Source of the DNA: an uncultured Chitinophagaceae bacterium
GTDB lineage: Bacteria; Bacteroidota; Bacteroidia; Chitinophagales; Chitinophagaceae
DNA length: 64,000 nt
Reading direction: 5' to 3'
Assembly: GCA_903895845.1 (NCBI GenBank)
Contig: CAITVK010000109.1
Coordinates: 25,080-89,079 of the forward strand
Position numbers and translations under genes: made by a program. Shown one piece after another: positions 1-9,554 of the stretch. A model generated the notes under the pieces. It saw nothing but the letters and a program-made list of their open reading frames with translations, was not told where the DNA came from and searched no databases. Position 1 is the first letter of the stretch. Every line of letters begins with the position of its first letter.

Positions 1-1112
1 ATATCTATTTTGTCTACCAATTTTCCTAGCAAGCTTTCTATATCGGCAAACAAATTCTGTTCTCTTTCACTCACCAATGTCATCGCAATACCATCAGCTT
101 CTGCACGTGCCGTTCGTCCGATACGGTGCACATAATCTTCGCCGTCGTGCGGAACATCATAGTTGATAACAAGATCTATAGTGTCTACATCAATTCCCCT
201 GCTTAAAATATCTGTTGCAATAATGATTGGAATCCGGCCACTCGTAAAGCCCTGCAATACTTCTTCACGCATACTTTGATCCAAGTCGCTATGAATTTCT
301 GCAACTTTCATCCGGGCATGTTGCAACTCACGGGCTAATTGTTTTACGTCTTGTTTTCTTCCACAAAACACAACAGCACTCCGGTGTGGGGTTGTCTGCA
401 ACAAATGCTTCACCAAAGGAAGCTTTTGGGGTTCGTAAACAATGTATGCTTTCTGAACAATCTTTTCTGGTGGCTTGGAGATTGCAATGTTTATTTCGGC
501 AGGCTCGTGCAGTATTTCTCTTGCCAGTCTTCTTATTTTCTCAGGCATGGTGGCAGAGAATAAAAGGGTCTGTCTCTTCTTGGGCAGATGTGCAATGATG
601 GTGTTGATATCGTCCATAAAGCCCATGTCCAACATACGATCTGCTTCATCGAGTACCAAGAACTGAATGCCATCAAAGTCCACATAGCCCATCTTTAGGT
701 GAGCCAGCAAACGACCTGGTGTACAAACTACGATGTCAGCCCCTGTTTGCAATGCCTTTTTCTCGGCAACAAAGTTCTGTCCGTCGCTACCACCATAGAT
801 AGCAATGGAGCTGATATTTGTAAAATAGGAAAGACCCTCTATCACTTGTCCAATCTGTATAGCCAACTCACGTGTAGGCACCACGATGAGGCCGCTTACC
901 TTGCTATGATGGTTATTTGTAATCAGATGATTCATCATTGGTAATAAGAAAGCAGCTGTCTTGCCAGTACCTGTTTGGGCAGAAGCTATCAGGTCTTTAC
1001 CATCCATGATGAGTGGGATTACTTGTTCCTGAACGGGAGTGGCTGTGTCGTAGCCAGAAGATTCTATACCTTCTAGAAGTGTTGGTTGAAAATTAAACTC
1101 TGTAAAACGCAA
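1..1112 (-). CDS. DEAD/DEAH-box RNA helicase (RhlE-like), 3' part cut by window edge
   Basis: Minus-strand translation gives FNFQPTLLEGIESSGYDTATPVQEQVIPLIMDGKDLIASAQTGTGKTAAFLLP, then VLDEADRMLDMGF, LLFSATMP, ATDILSRGIDVD and YVHRIGRTARA: Q motif, Walker A, DEAD, SAT and HRIGRTAR. Start codon (TTG at 1112) uncertain. Confidence 0.93.
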   Translation of the reverse strand, partial: MRFTEFNFQPTLLEGIESSGYDTATPVQEQVIPLIMDGKDLIASAQTGTGKTAAFLLPMMNHLITNNHHSKVSGLIVVPTRELAIQIGQVIEGLSYFTNISSIAIYGGSDGQNFVAEKKALQTGADIVVCTPGRLLAHLKMGYVDFDGIQFLVLDEADRMLDMGFMDDINTIIAHLPKKRQTLLFSATMPEKIRRLAREILHEPAEINIAISKPPEKIVQKAYIVYEPQKLPLVKHLLQTTPHRSAVVFCGRKQDVKQLARELQHARMKVAEIHSDLDQSMREEVLQGFTSGRIPIIIATDILSRGIDVDTIDLVINYDVPHDGEDYVHRIGRTARAEADGIAMTLVSEREQNLFADIESLLGKLVDKID

Positions 1113-1350
1113 AATGTTTAGTATTTATGAATGCAATAGTACATGATTGCCTTCTTATTATGATTTGAAGTCGGTAAATATAGCTGAAATTAATTTCATC
1201 ATTTAAAAGTATAAGATTTTGGATAGATAAAAGGTTTTCTTTTCTCAAAGAAACAGCAGCCTAAGTTTTGTATGTTTGCAGCGAAAGGCTTGCTACTGAG
1301 ATTTCTTACAAACTAGTATCAGACAAAGTATTTTTTCATTATAAACCTAA

Positions 1351-3003
1351 TTGTTGAGCGTGCATCGAAATAAAATTTATCAAAAAGCTGCTTTAAGTTC
1401 ATTAAATAGCTGTAGGGGATGTTTTCTTGGATGCTTCGCATTTATTTGTTTGTTCTTTTCTACAAACAAAACATTCGCTCAAGTAACTTATTTACCTTAT
1501 TCTTATCAGTTTTATCAAAAACTAAATAAAGAAGTTTATTCCTCTTCGGAAGGTTTTCATACTTCCCTAAAACCTTATCTGTTGATTGATTCGGATGCCC
1601 TGAAACAGAAATATGATTCGTTAATGACTCCTCATCCAGTTGATACTACCAAATGGATTATTTATCAGTTATGGTTGGACAGGCATTTATTGAGAGAAGA
1701 AAATAAAGACTATACTATTTATTTTGACATCTTGCCCGACATAGAACAAGGTCGTCAGATGAATCCAAAAGTAACGACTACACAAAATACACGTGGGGTA
1801 CAAATGGGTGGAACTGTGGGGAAAAAGTTTTTCTTTTACAGCAGCCTTTATGAAAATCAGGCAAGATTTGCCGACTACATCAATACCCACATCAATGTTA
1901 CCAAAATGGTTCCAGGACAAGCTTATGACAGAACCCTTCCAAAAAGCGACTGGGCTTATGTGACTGGATTGATTGGTTATTCCATTAATAAGGACATCAA
2001 TGTAGTGATGGGGGAGGACAAAACTTTTATTGGCGATGGTTACAGATCGGTGCTATTGTCGGATGTTGCAGCACCTTATCCATTACTTAGGTTAAATGCC
2101 AACTTAAGGAAGAATATTCAATACACTGCTATGTGGGCATACCTTGAAGATCAGAAAGCAAAGCAATTTGACCCCTTTGGCAACAACAGACGTAAATGGG
2201 GAACCTTTCATTATATAGACTGGAACATCAACAAAAAAGCTTCTTTAGGATTCTTCAATGCTATCATCTCAGAAGAAGCTAATGATAGTGGGGCTGGGCA
2301 TGGTTTTGACCTCAATTTTATCAATCCCATCTACTTTACTTCGTCTATCCAGCCACCAAAAACAAAGTCTGTTCCAGATCATACTTTACTTGGGTTGAAT
2401 GCCAAGTACAATGTTTTGAACAAGACAACAGTATATGGACAATTATTGATTGACCAGACTTCACAAGTAAGTTTCGGTAAAAGAAATGCCATTCAGTTGG
2501 GTGTAAGAGGCTCTGATTTATTTACACTTAAGCGATTGAATTACCTATTGGAGTTTAATACAGCAAAACCTTACACCTATTCCAATGAGAATACTATCGT
2601 AACCTACACACATTTAAGTGAACCTTTGGGCCATCCTTTTGGAGCAAACTTTAAAGAGTATGTTGTCTTACTTAACTACTCAATCGGGAGATTCGATTTT
2701 CAATTGCAGGGAGATTATGCCTCTTATGGATTGAATACCACAAAAAATTATGGCAAGGATTTGCTGTTGCCTAACAATAAATATCTTCCAAGTGGGGATA
2801 TCAATACAACAGGTCAAGGACTAGCAACAACCTTGCATTATGCAGAAGGGGTGATTGGTTTTATCATCAATCCAAAATATAACTTGAGGTTGGAAGCAAG
2901 TGCGTTGGTAAGAGAGGAAAAGAATTCAACGATGGACAACAAAACGACCCTGATTACATTTGGTTTCAAAGGGAGTTTCAGGAATTTGTATCACGATTTT
3001 TAA
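1351..3003 (+). CDS. Outer-membrane beta-barrel protein, capsule-assembly Wzi / gliding RemB-like
   Basis: 550 aa, hydrophobic N-terminus, motif GEDKTFIGDGYRSVLLSD; tandem paralogue of next ORF. Confidence 0.6.
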   Translation: MLSVHRNKIYQKAALSSLNSCRGCFLGCFAFICLFFSTNKTFAQVTYLPYSYQFYQKLNKEVYSSSEGFHTSLKPYLLIDSDALKQKYDSLMTPHPVDTTKWIIYQLWLDRHLLREENKDYTIYFDILPDIEQGRQMNPKVTTTQNTRGVQMGGTVGKKFFFYSSLYENQARFADYINTHINVTKMVPGQAYDRTLPKSDWAYVTGLIGYSINKDINVVMGEDKTFIGDGYRSVLLSDVAAPYPLLRLNANLRKNIQYTAMWAYLEDQKAKQFDPFGNNRRKWGTFHYIDWNINKKASLGFFNAIISEEANDSGAGHGFDLNFINPIYFTSSIQPPKTKSVPDHTLLGLNAKYNVLNKTTVYGQLLIDQTSQVSFGKRNAIQLGVRGSDLFTLKRLNYLLEFNTAKPYTYSNENTIVTYTHLSEPLGHPFGANFKEYVVLLNYSIGRFDFQLQGDYASYGLNTTKNYGKDLLLPNNKYLPSGDINTTGQGLATTLHYAEGVIGFIINPKYNLRLEASALVREEKNSTMDNKTTLITFGFKGSFRNLYHDF

Positions 3004-3024
3004 TGGGCTTTATCACATTCTTTT

Positions 3025-4638
3025 ATGTACAACAACTATATTTCAAAATACTTTAGGAGTCTGACTGTGCTGATTGTTTTATTAGTTATTCAGGGTACAC
3101 AATTTAGTGTAAAGGCGCAGTCTGTCTATCAGCCTTATTCCTTTTCTTACGATCAAAACTTCAATCAATATCTCTACTCAACCCAAACAAGGGAACATAC
3201 TGCCTTGAAACCTTTGTTGATGGGAGACTCTCTGATTAGAAATCACTTCGACTCGGCATTAAACAATAATCAATTGGTATTGGGTAAAAGCAAATTCTTT
3301 AATGAGCATCAGATCATTAATAAAAAGCCTGCTTCTACTTTTTATGCCGATGTGTTGCCCAATTTTATGGGTAGCAACAATACGTACCTCGCTTCCTTAG
3401 GTGTGCAAGCAGGGGGAACAATCGGGGATAAGTTTTCTTATTATGCCTCTATTTATCAAAATAGCGAAACTGTTCCCGACTATATCAATACTTATATTAA
3501 CCAAACTGGGATTATTCCAGGTCAGGCCACTGCAAATAAAACAGGAACCAATACATACAACTGGACTTATGTTACTGCTCTGGCTTCCTACACGCCTAGT
3601 AAGTATTTGAATATTGCTGTCGGACGCGACAAGAACTTTATTGGGGATGGTTATCGTTCTTTGTTATTGTCGGATTATGCCTCACCTTATCTTTTCCTCC
3701 GGTTAACGGCTACGCTTGGTAATATTCGTTTTATGTCGATGTTGTCTTACATGAACGACCCTGCCTCTACTTCTCAATATGGAATTAACAGAAAGAAGTT
3801 TGGTGTTTTTCATTATTTAGACTGGAATGTGTCTAAACGTATTTCTGTTGGGTTATTTGAAAACGTAATTGGATTCTACACAGATGACAATGGTGCAAAG
3901 CGTCCTTTTGATTTTTATTACCTGAATCCCTTGATCGTAATGAAGCCTATCAATAACTCTAGTAACGACCCCGACAAGTCTTTGCTTGGGCTTACTGGTA
4001 AATTGAAATTGAGTAGTCATCTTACTGTTTATACCCAGTTCTCTTTGAATGAATTTAACTCTAAAGATTTGTTCCCGGATGATGGTAGTTATACCAATAA
4101 ATACGGCTATCAGTTTGGTTTGAGAGGAAACAATTTGTTTGGTGTAAAAGGATTGAACTACCTTGTTGAAAGTAATAATGTGCGTCCGTTTACTTATTCT
4201 GCTAGGTCTGCTATAGAAAATTATTCAGAAAATGGCGAACCTCTTGCACATCCTTGGGGAGCCAACTTTAGGGAAGTAGTTGGCTTGATTAATTATCAGC
4301 ACAATAGGTGGAGCTTTAGTTTTGAAGCAGACTATGCCAAATATGGACTAGATACAAGCGGACTTGATTATGGTAAAAATATATTTATTGTTTATAGCAA
4401 GTACGCCAAATTTTTAGGTAACAATATTGGTCAGGGATTGGGTACTAAAATGTTATTTCTTGAAGGAAAAGTTGCATTTTTACTAAATCCAAAATATAAT
4501 TTGCGATTGGAAATAGATGCTTTGTATCGTTCGGACAAGAATTATCAGTTTGATGATAAAACAAGTCTGCTATCTGTTGGGTTAAAGAGTTCTTTTCGCA
4601 ATTTATACACAGATATAGTGAGTTTCAAGACGCATTAA
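3025..4638 (+). CDS. Outer-membrane beta-barrel protein, Wzi/RemB-like (tandem paralogue)
   Basis: 537 aa with signal peptide, motif GRDKNFIGDGYRSLLLSDYASPYLFLRL shared with upstream ORF. Confidence 0.6.
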   Translation: MYNNYISKYFRSLTVLIVLLVIQGTQFSVKAQSVYQPYSFSYDQNFNQYLYSTQTREHTALKPLLMGDSLIRNHFDSALNNNQLVLGKSKFFNEHQIINKKPASTFYADVLPNFMGSNNTYLASLGVQAGGTIGDKFSYYASIYQNSETVPDYINTYINQTGIIPGQATANKTGTNTYNWTYVTALASYTPSKYLNIAVGRDKNFIGDGYRSLLLSDYASPYLFLRLTATLGNIRFMSMLSYMNDPASTSQYGINRKKFGVFHYLDWNVSKRISVGLFENVIGFYTDDNGAKRPFDFYYLNPLIVMKPINNSSNDPDKSLLGLTGKLKLSSHLTVYTQFSLNEFNSKDLFPDDGSYTNKYGYQFGLRGNNLFGVKGLNYLVESNNVRPFTYSARSAIENYSENGEPLAHPWGANFREVVGLINYQHNRWSFSFEADYAKYGLDTSGLDYGKNIFIVYSKYAKFLGNNIGQGLGTKMLFLEGKVAFLLNPKYNLRLEIDALYRSDKNYQFDDKTSLLSVGLKSSFRNLYTDIVSFKTH

Positions 4639-4731
4639 TATCATTTGTTGCATTTGGAGCAATGATGTGTTTAAATTGATAAATGCAAATCTTTTATTTT
4701 TTTTATCATTGCAGGTATTAAAGGTTGAATT

Positions 4732-5577
4732 ATGGCAAAGAAAGTAGTAAGCGTTTACGGAGATATTTCTATTAAGTCCCCTTTTAATAGCGATCAACTT
4801 ATTATAGAAATTAGCAACTACCATATTGCATGCATGGTTAAGTTGTCCATCAAAGGGGAACTTTCTGCAGTAGAAGTGTACACTTTTAATAGCTATGAAG
4901 AGGAATGGTACGATATATTTCAGGACATCAGGACGAAGTCTAAGATTTTAAACAGGGGCTTTATTGATACACGCGTTTATTTTAATTTGCCTGAAACCGT
5001 ATTGATTCCTGATAATCTGTTTAAGGAATCGACTGCTACGGAATACTTACAATTAATACATGGCGACATCATCAATCAGGTAGTAAAAACTGAAGCAGTA
5101 GATGTAAATCCGGGTATTACTGTTGCCACTAAAGTAAAACGAGGATTGATTGATGCAGTAAATAGTAATCTGATGATGATTACGATGCACAATAGTCACA
5201 GGGCATTTATAGAAAATCTGATGAATCCTAAAAGAACGTACAATCATTCTTTACTCAAAGCCCAGTTGTACAATGATGAGATACTGATTGGGTTGGTTTA
5301 TAATAGTCAGTTGCTGATTGTACAATTATACGAACAACATACCCCCGAAGATATTTTATATCACTTGCTAAATGTGCTGCATCAATATAGTCTGAAGCCC
5401 GAAGAGACCACTTTGGAACTTTCTGGTGATATAGAATTGAAGACACCGCTGTATGAGAATCTTAGAAAGGTTTTCCCAAGAATTACGTTCGATAATCCAA
5501 GTGAGGAACTGATGAAGTTGCATGACTTTACCAAATATCCAAAGCATTATCTCACCCCAATCTTGAATTTGAGTTAA
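4732..5577 (+). CDS. DUF3822 family protein
   Basis: 281 aa; position directly upstream of rsmD is typical of Bacteroidota. Confidence 0.6.
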   Translation: MAKKVVSVYGDISIKSPFNSDQLIIEISNYHIACMVKLSIKGELSAVEVYTFNSYEEEWYDIFQDIRTKSKILNRGFIDTRVYFNLPETVLIPDNLFKESTATEYLQLIHGDIINQVVKTEAVDVNPGITVATKVKRGLIDAVNSNLMMITMHNSHRAFIENLMNPKRTYNHSLLKAQLYNDEILIGLVYNSQLLIVQLYEQHTPEDILYHLLNVLHQYSLKPEETTLELSGDIELKTPLYENLRKVFPRITFDNPSEELMKLHDFTKYPKHYLTPILNLS

Positions 5578-5673
5578 GGCTTTATTTGTGTTAAATTTTG
5601 TATTTTAAATTCTTAATTAAGATACAGATAACGTCATTTAAAACTTAAAATACAAAATTTAAAATAGCAAACA

Positions 5674-6216
5674 ATGCGAATTATTTCTGGCAAATATGGT
5701 GGTCGTCGCATTAGTCCGCCTGCTTCTATGCCACATACAAGACCGACTACGGATATTGCCAAAGAAGGACTTTTCAATATTTTACAACACCGCATAGACT
5801 TCGAAGATGCAAAGACACTCGATTTGTTTGGTGGTACTGGTTGCATTAGTTATGAGTTGGCTTCAAGAGGAGCTAGTTCATTGACTATCTTAGAGAAAGA
5901 CAGCATCATGCAGGCATTCATCAAAAAGAATATCGAGATGCTGAAAATAGAAAATGCCAAGGTTATTCAGATGGATGTGTTTAGTTATATGAATACTTGT
6001 ACAGAAAGCTTCGATTTTATTTTTGCTGGCCCCCCTTATGCGTTGAATACAATTGATGAGATTCCTAAGATTATCATCACTAGAAAGCTGATTGCACCCG
6101 AAGGATTCTTTGTACTAGAACATACCCCCCGCAATAATTATGAAGCATACCCCGGCTTTAGCTTTCAAAGAAATTATGGAACGACGGTTTTCTCTTTTTT
6201 TGAACCAGCAGTTTAA
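5674..6216 (+). CDS. rsmD: 16S rRNA (guanine(966)-N(2))-methyltransferase RsmD
   Basis: MRIISGKYGGRRISPP...RPTTDIAKEGLFNIL...LDLFGGTGCISYELASRGA...IFAGPPYAL. Confidence 0.92.
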   Translation: MRIISGKYGGRRISPPASMPHTRPTTDIAKEGLFNILQHRIDFEDAKTLDLFGGTGCISYELASRGASSLTILEKDSIMQAFIKKNIEMLKIENAKVIQMDVFSYMNTCTESFDFIFAGPPYALNTIDEIPKIIITRKLIAPEGFFVLEHTPRNNYEAYPGFSFQRNYGTTVFSFFEPAV

Positions 6217-6288
6217 TTGATAATTTATAATTGACAATTGATACTTTTTGCTTTCACTCATAACTCATAATTCATAACTCATAATTAA
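6214..6288. repeat. Heptanucleotide repeat tract upstream of bioD (ATTGATA-type followed by CTCATAA-type units)
   Basis: ATTGATA ATTTATA ATTGACA ATTGATA ... CTCATAA CTCATAA TTCATAA CTCATAA. Confidence 0.8.
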
Positions 6289-6291
6289 AAA

Positions 6292-6927
6292 ATGGCTTCC
6301 ATTTTTATTACTGGCATCGGAACAGCAATAGGTAAAACGGTAGTGAGTGCCATCATTACCGAAGCATTGGAAGCTGATTATTGGAAACCTATCCAAGCAG
6401 GCTTTGAGGATGGGACGGATGCGTTGCAGGTAGGTTCGCTAATCTCCAATACAAAAACGATTATTCATCCCGAAGTATATAAGTTGCAGATGCCCGCTTC
6501 TCCACATATTGCTGCAAGGGAGGAGGGGGTTTCTATTAATTTGGGGAAGATAGTGCGTCACTCATCACTCATCACTCATAACTCATCACTTGTTATTGAG
6601 GGTGCCGGCGGCATCCTAGTGCCCTTAAATGACAATGAATTTGTAATAGATTTGATTGAGCAATTGGGGGCAAAAGTCATTTTGGTAAGCAGGAATTATT
6701 TAGGAAGTATCAATCATTCTTTGTTGACGGCAGCTATTTGTAAGCAAAGGAATATTGATGTAATTGGTTGGATATTTAATGATCAATACCTAGATTACGA
6801 AGAAGAGATAGTTCGTTGGACGGGCTATCCCAAGATTGCTTCGATTCCATTGGCTGAAAAAATAGATAAGGCATTTGTTTTGCAGCAGGCGGGTTTGGTA
6901 AGGGAGGGGCTTTTAAAGTGTCTGTAA
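6292..6927 (+). CDS. bioD: Dethiobiotin synthase BioD
   Basis: FITGIGTAIGKTVVSAIITEAL...YWKPIQAGFE...LVIEGAGGILVPLN. Confidence 0.93.
   Translation: MASIFITGIGTAIGKTVVSAIITEALEADYWKPIQAGFEDGTDALQVGSLISNTKTIIHPEVYKLQMPASPHIAAREEGVSINLGKIVRHSSLITHNSSLVIEGAGGILVPLNDNEFVIDLIEQLGAKVILVSRNYLGSINHSLLTAAICKQRNIDVIGWIFNDQYLDYEEEIVRWTGYPKIASIPLAEKIDKAFVLQQAGLVREGLLKCL
6557..6592. repeat. Heptanucleotide repeat tract inside bioD coding sequence
   Basis: CTCATCA CTCATCA CTCATAA CTCATCA CTTGTTA; encodes RHSSLITHNSSL just before VIEGAGG. Confidence 0.8.
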
Positions 6928-6943
6928 GTAGTATCTTGTTCCA

Positions 6944-7140
6944 ATAAGGATATTCTTTCTGTTGAAAAGAATATCTTTCTTGATGAAAAGGATATTCTTT
7001 TTGGGAAAAAGAATATTGTTCTTGGGAAAAAGGATATTGTTTTTAGCAAAAAGAATATTGTTCTTGGTGAAAAGGATATTGTTCTTGGTGAAAAGGATAT
7101 TGTTCTTTGGAAAAAGAATATCCTTCTTGGGAGAAAAGAA
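6944..7140. repeat. 21-bp tandem repeat array (consensus AAAAAGGATATTGTTCTTGGK), about 9-10 units
   Basis: AAG(G/A)ATAT cores recur at exact 21-bp spacing from about 6946 to 7116. Confidence 0.95.
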
Positions 7141-7187
7141 ATAGGGATTTGGAACGATAGCACTCAAATTTGGTAGAAATATACGCG

Positions 7188-7757
7188 ATGACTAAGAAAG
7201 AACTTAGGCAAATTTATAAGCAGAAACGGCTAGGCATCTCTTCGAAAGAAAAGTTGAAACTAGACGATTTACTATTATTGCAATTACAGACATTCAACTT
7301 CGAAGGGGTTAAGTCTGTATTGACTTATTGGCCAATGGCAAATATGGCAGAGCCAAATACGCATTTGTTTACGGGTTATTTGCGTCATTTTGTACCCGAT
7401 TTAAAGATTGCTTATCCTGTCAGCAACTTTAAATACAATACGATGCAGGCTATTTTGATTGATGAAGATACTGTTTATACAACCAACAGCTTTGGTGTGA
7501 CAGAACCAAAAGAGGGAAAACTAATCAGTCCGATAGAGTTGGATTTAGTGTTTGTTCCCAACCTCATCTGTGATAACCAAGGCTTTAGAGTGGGTTATGG
7601 CAAAGGTTTTTATGATAAATATTTGTCCCAATGCAGTGAAAACGTCACTTTGATAGGATTCAATTACTTTGCACCTGTGGAAATAATTGCCGATAAGGAT
7701 GATTTTGACATACCTTTAAATTATTGTATCACGCCCGAAGAGGTATTTGAGTTTTAG
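7188..7757 (+). CDS. 5-formyltetrahydrofolate cyclo-ligase
   Basis: TKKELRQIYKQKRLGIS...DLVFVPNLICDNQGFRVGYGKGFYDKYL. Confidence 0.9.
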   Translation: MTKKELRQIYKQKRLGISSKEKLKLDDLLLLQLQTFNFEGVKSVLTYWPMANMAEPNTHLFTGYLRHFVPDLKIAYPVSNFKYNTMQAILIDEDTVYTTNSFGVTEPKEGKLISPIELDLVFVPNLICDNQGFRVGYGKGFYDKYLSQCSENVTLIGFNYFAPVEIIADKDDFDIPLNYCITPEEVFEF

Positions 7758-7784
7758 TTTGTAAATAATAAATGATAGTATAAA

Positions 7785-8927
7785 ATGCTTAATTCACTTG
7801 AGATAAAAAATTTCTGCAACCTAAAAGAGTTGAAGATAAATTCTTTGGGGAATGTAAATCTTATTACTGGCAAAAACAATACTGGTAAATCAACCTTGTT
7901 GGAAGCAATTGCAATTTATGCAGCGAAAGGTGATTTGAATTTACTTTATCAGCTTCTGAATGAAAGAGGAGAGAATTATAGGCAGACTGATACCAACAAA
8001 GACGCAACAGAAATAAACTTAAAAGCACTATCTTCTTTTTTCCCAAATAGAAATATTGGCTTTGGTGAAAATGATTCAATTTCAATTGGAACAATAGATA
8101 ATACTCTTTTTGGCGAGCAACAGTCGAATGATGATTTTGTAGCTATAAGGTTTCTTAAGTACTTGGATGAGGATAAAAATGAAATTAATAACGAATCAAA
8201 TCGAAGAACAATTCAAACAAAACTATTTAGTACAAATAATCAAGAATCTGTTTTTGTTGATTATAATATTGGATTAGAAATTCGTATTGGTAGTAGTTCT
8301 TATACATTTCCATTAAACCGCGAACGACCTTACAGAATGCTTCTTCGAACTGTTGGATACATTGATAATTTTCAATTCATAAAAACTAAAAATATTGATA
8401 GAGACATTAATGGAAAATTATGGGATAATATCACACTTTCAGATAAAGAAGCTTATGTTATTGATGCGTTAAGAATTATCGAACCAGAAGTAGAGAGGAT
8501 TGCTTTTATTGAAGAAGGAACCCGGGAGAGGGCTGCGGTTGTGAAATCAAAAGCTAATAATTCAGTAGTTCCTCTAAAAAGCATGGGTGATGGTATAAAC
8601 AGGATTCTTACCATCATTTTGGCTTTAGTAAATGCTGATAATGGTTACTTATTAATTGATGAGTTTGAAAATGGGTTGCATCATTCTGTGCAGGAAAAGT
8701 TGTGGGAGATAATTTTTTATCTTTCTAAGAAACTAAATGTTCAAGTATTTGCTACAACCCATAGCGAGGATTGTATAAGAGGTTTTGAAGAGGCATTAAA
8801 TGGGAATAAGGACAAGTTGGACGGGAAGCTCATTCGTCTTGACTTAAAAAAAGGTGTGATAAGACCTGTTGAATTTAATTCAGAGGAATTGAAAATTGTT
8901 AGTGATGGAAATATTGAAATAAGATAG
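7785..8927 (+). CDS. AAA family ATPase (AAA_15/AAA_21, OLD/AriA-like)
   Basis: Walker A GKNNTGKSTLLEAIAIYA; SMGDGINRIL; Walker B GYLLIDEFENGLHHSVQEKLW; ATTHSEDCI. Confidence 0.9.
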   Translation: MLNSLEIKNFCNLKELKINSLGNVNLITGKNNTGKSTLLEAIAIYAAKGDLNLLYQLLNERGENYRQTDTNKDATEINLKALSSFFPNRNIGFGENDSISIGTIDNTLFGEQQSNDDFVAIRFLKYLDEDKNEINNESNRRTIQTKLFSTNNQESVFVDYNIGLEIRIGSSSYTFPLNRERPYRMLLRTVGYIDNFQFIKTKNIDRDINGKLWDNITLSDKEAYVIDALRIIEPEVERIAFIEEGTRERAAVVKSKANNSVVPLKSMGDGINRILTIILALVNADNGYLLIDEFENGLHHSVQEKLWEIIFYLSKKLNVQVFATTHSEDCIRGFEEALNGNKDKLDGKLIRLDLKKGVIRPVEFNSEELKIVSDGNIEIR

Positions 8928-8928
8928 A

Positions 8929-9543
8929 ATGAGCAAAAAAACTAAACAACTTTTAGTAGAAGGGAATGATGATTTTCACACGATTATGGCTCTTAGTCAA
9001 AAATTTAAGATTAATGAGAACTTTGATATAGTTGATTGCAAAGGTATTGATACGCTTTTTGCAGAATTGCCAGTAAGGCTCAGACAACCAGGGATTGATA
9101 CTTTGGCAATAATTGTTGATGCAGATACTGAAATAAACAATCGCTGGAGTACAATAAAATCTATATTCTTTAAAAGTGGAATTGTTATACCTGATGAAAT
9201 AAATGCAGGAGGATTAATAGTAAAGTCAGAAGATATTACTATTGGCGTTTGGATAATGCCAAATAATAAACTCAACGGAATGTTGGAAGATTTTATTTCT
9301 TTTTTAATTCCGAAAGAAGATGAACTTTTGCCCATTGCTCAACAAACTTTGGAGACAATAGAAAGTAGAACTTTGAATAAATATATTACATCTCATAAAT
9401 CAAAAGCTCTAATTCACTCTTGGTTAGCTTGGCAGGAAAGTCCAGGTACACCAATGGGGCAAGCCATTACAAAGAAGTTTCTAACTACTGATGAAGCAAC
9501 CTGTCAAAAACTGATGGGTTGGTTACAGACTGTTTTTCAATAA
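8929..9543 (+). CDS. DUF3226 (Toprim-like) protein, partner of upstream ATPase
   Basis: KQLLVEGNDDFHTI, TLAIIVDADTE, GVWIMPNNKLNGMLEDFI; starts 1 nt after the ATPase stop. Confidence 0.8.
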   Translation: MSKKTKQLLVEGNDDFHTIMALSQKFKINENFDIVDCKGIDTLFAELPVRLRQPGIDTLAIIVDADTEINNRWSTIKSIFFKSGIVIPDEINAGGLIVKSEDITIGVWIMPNNKLNGMLEDFISFLIPKEDELLPIAQQTLETIESRTLNKYITSHKSKALIHSWLAWQESPGTPMGQAITKKFLTTDEATCQKLMGWLQTVFQ

Positions 9544-9554
9544 AGTTTTTTTAC

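Noticed and set aside
339-944. Several small + strand ORFs (339-563, 386-598, 475-666, 699-944)
   Set aside because: Antisense to the DEAD-box helicase gene, whose minus-strand motifs are unambiguous.
6944-7140. CRISPR array
   Set aside because: Units are contiguous 21-mers without unique spacers and no cas genes are present; same reasoning applies to 28014-28330, 38164-38390 and 50740-50990.
6825-7167. Minus-strand ORFs of 112 and 84 aa with RTISFSP / KNNILFP repeats
   Set aside because: Produced by the 21-bp repeat being open in several frames on both strands; no independent coding support.
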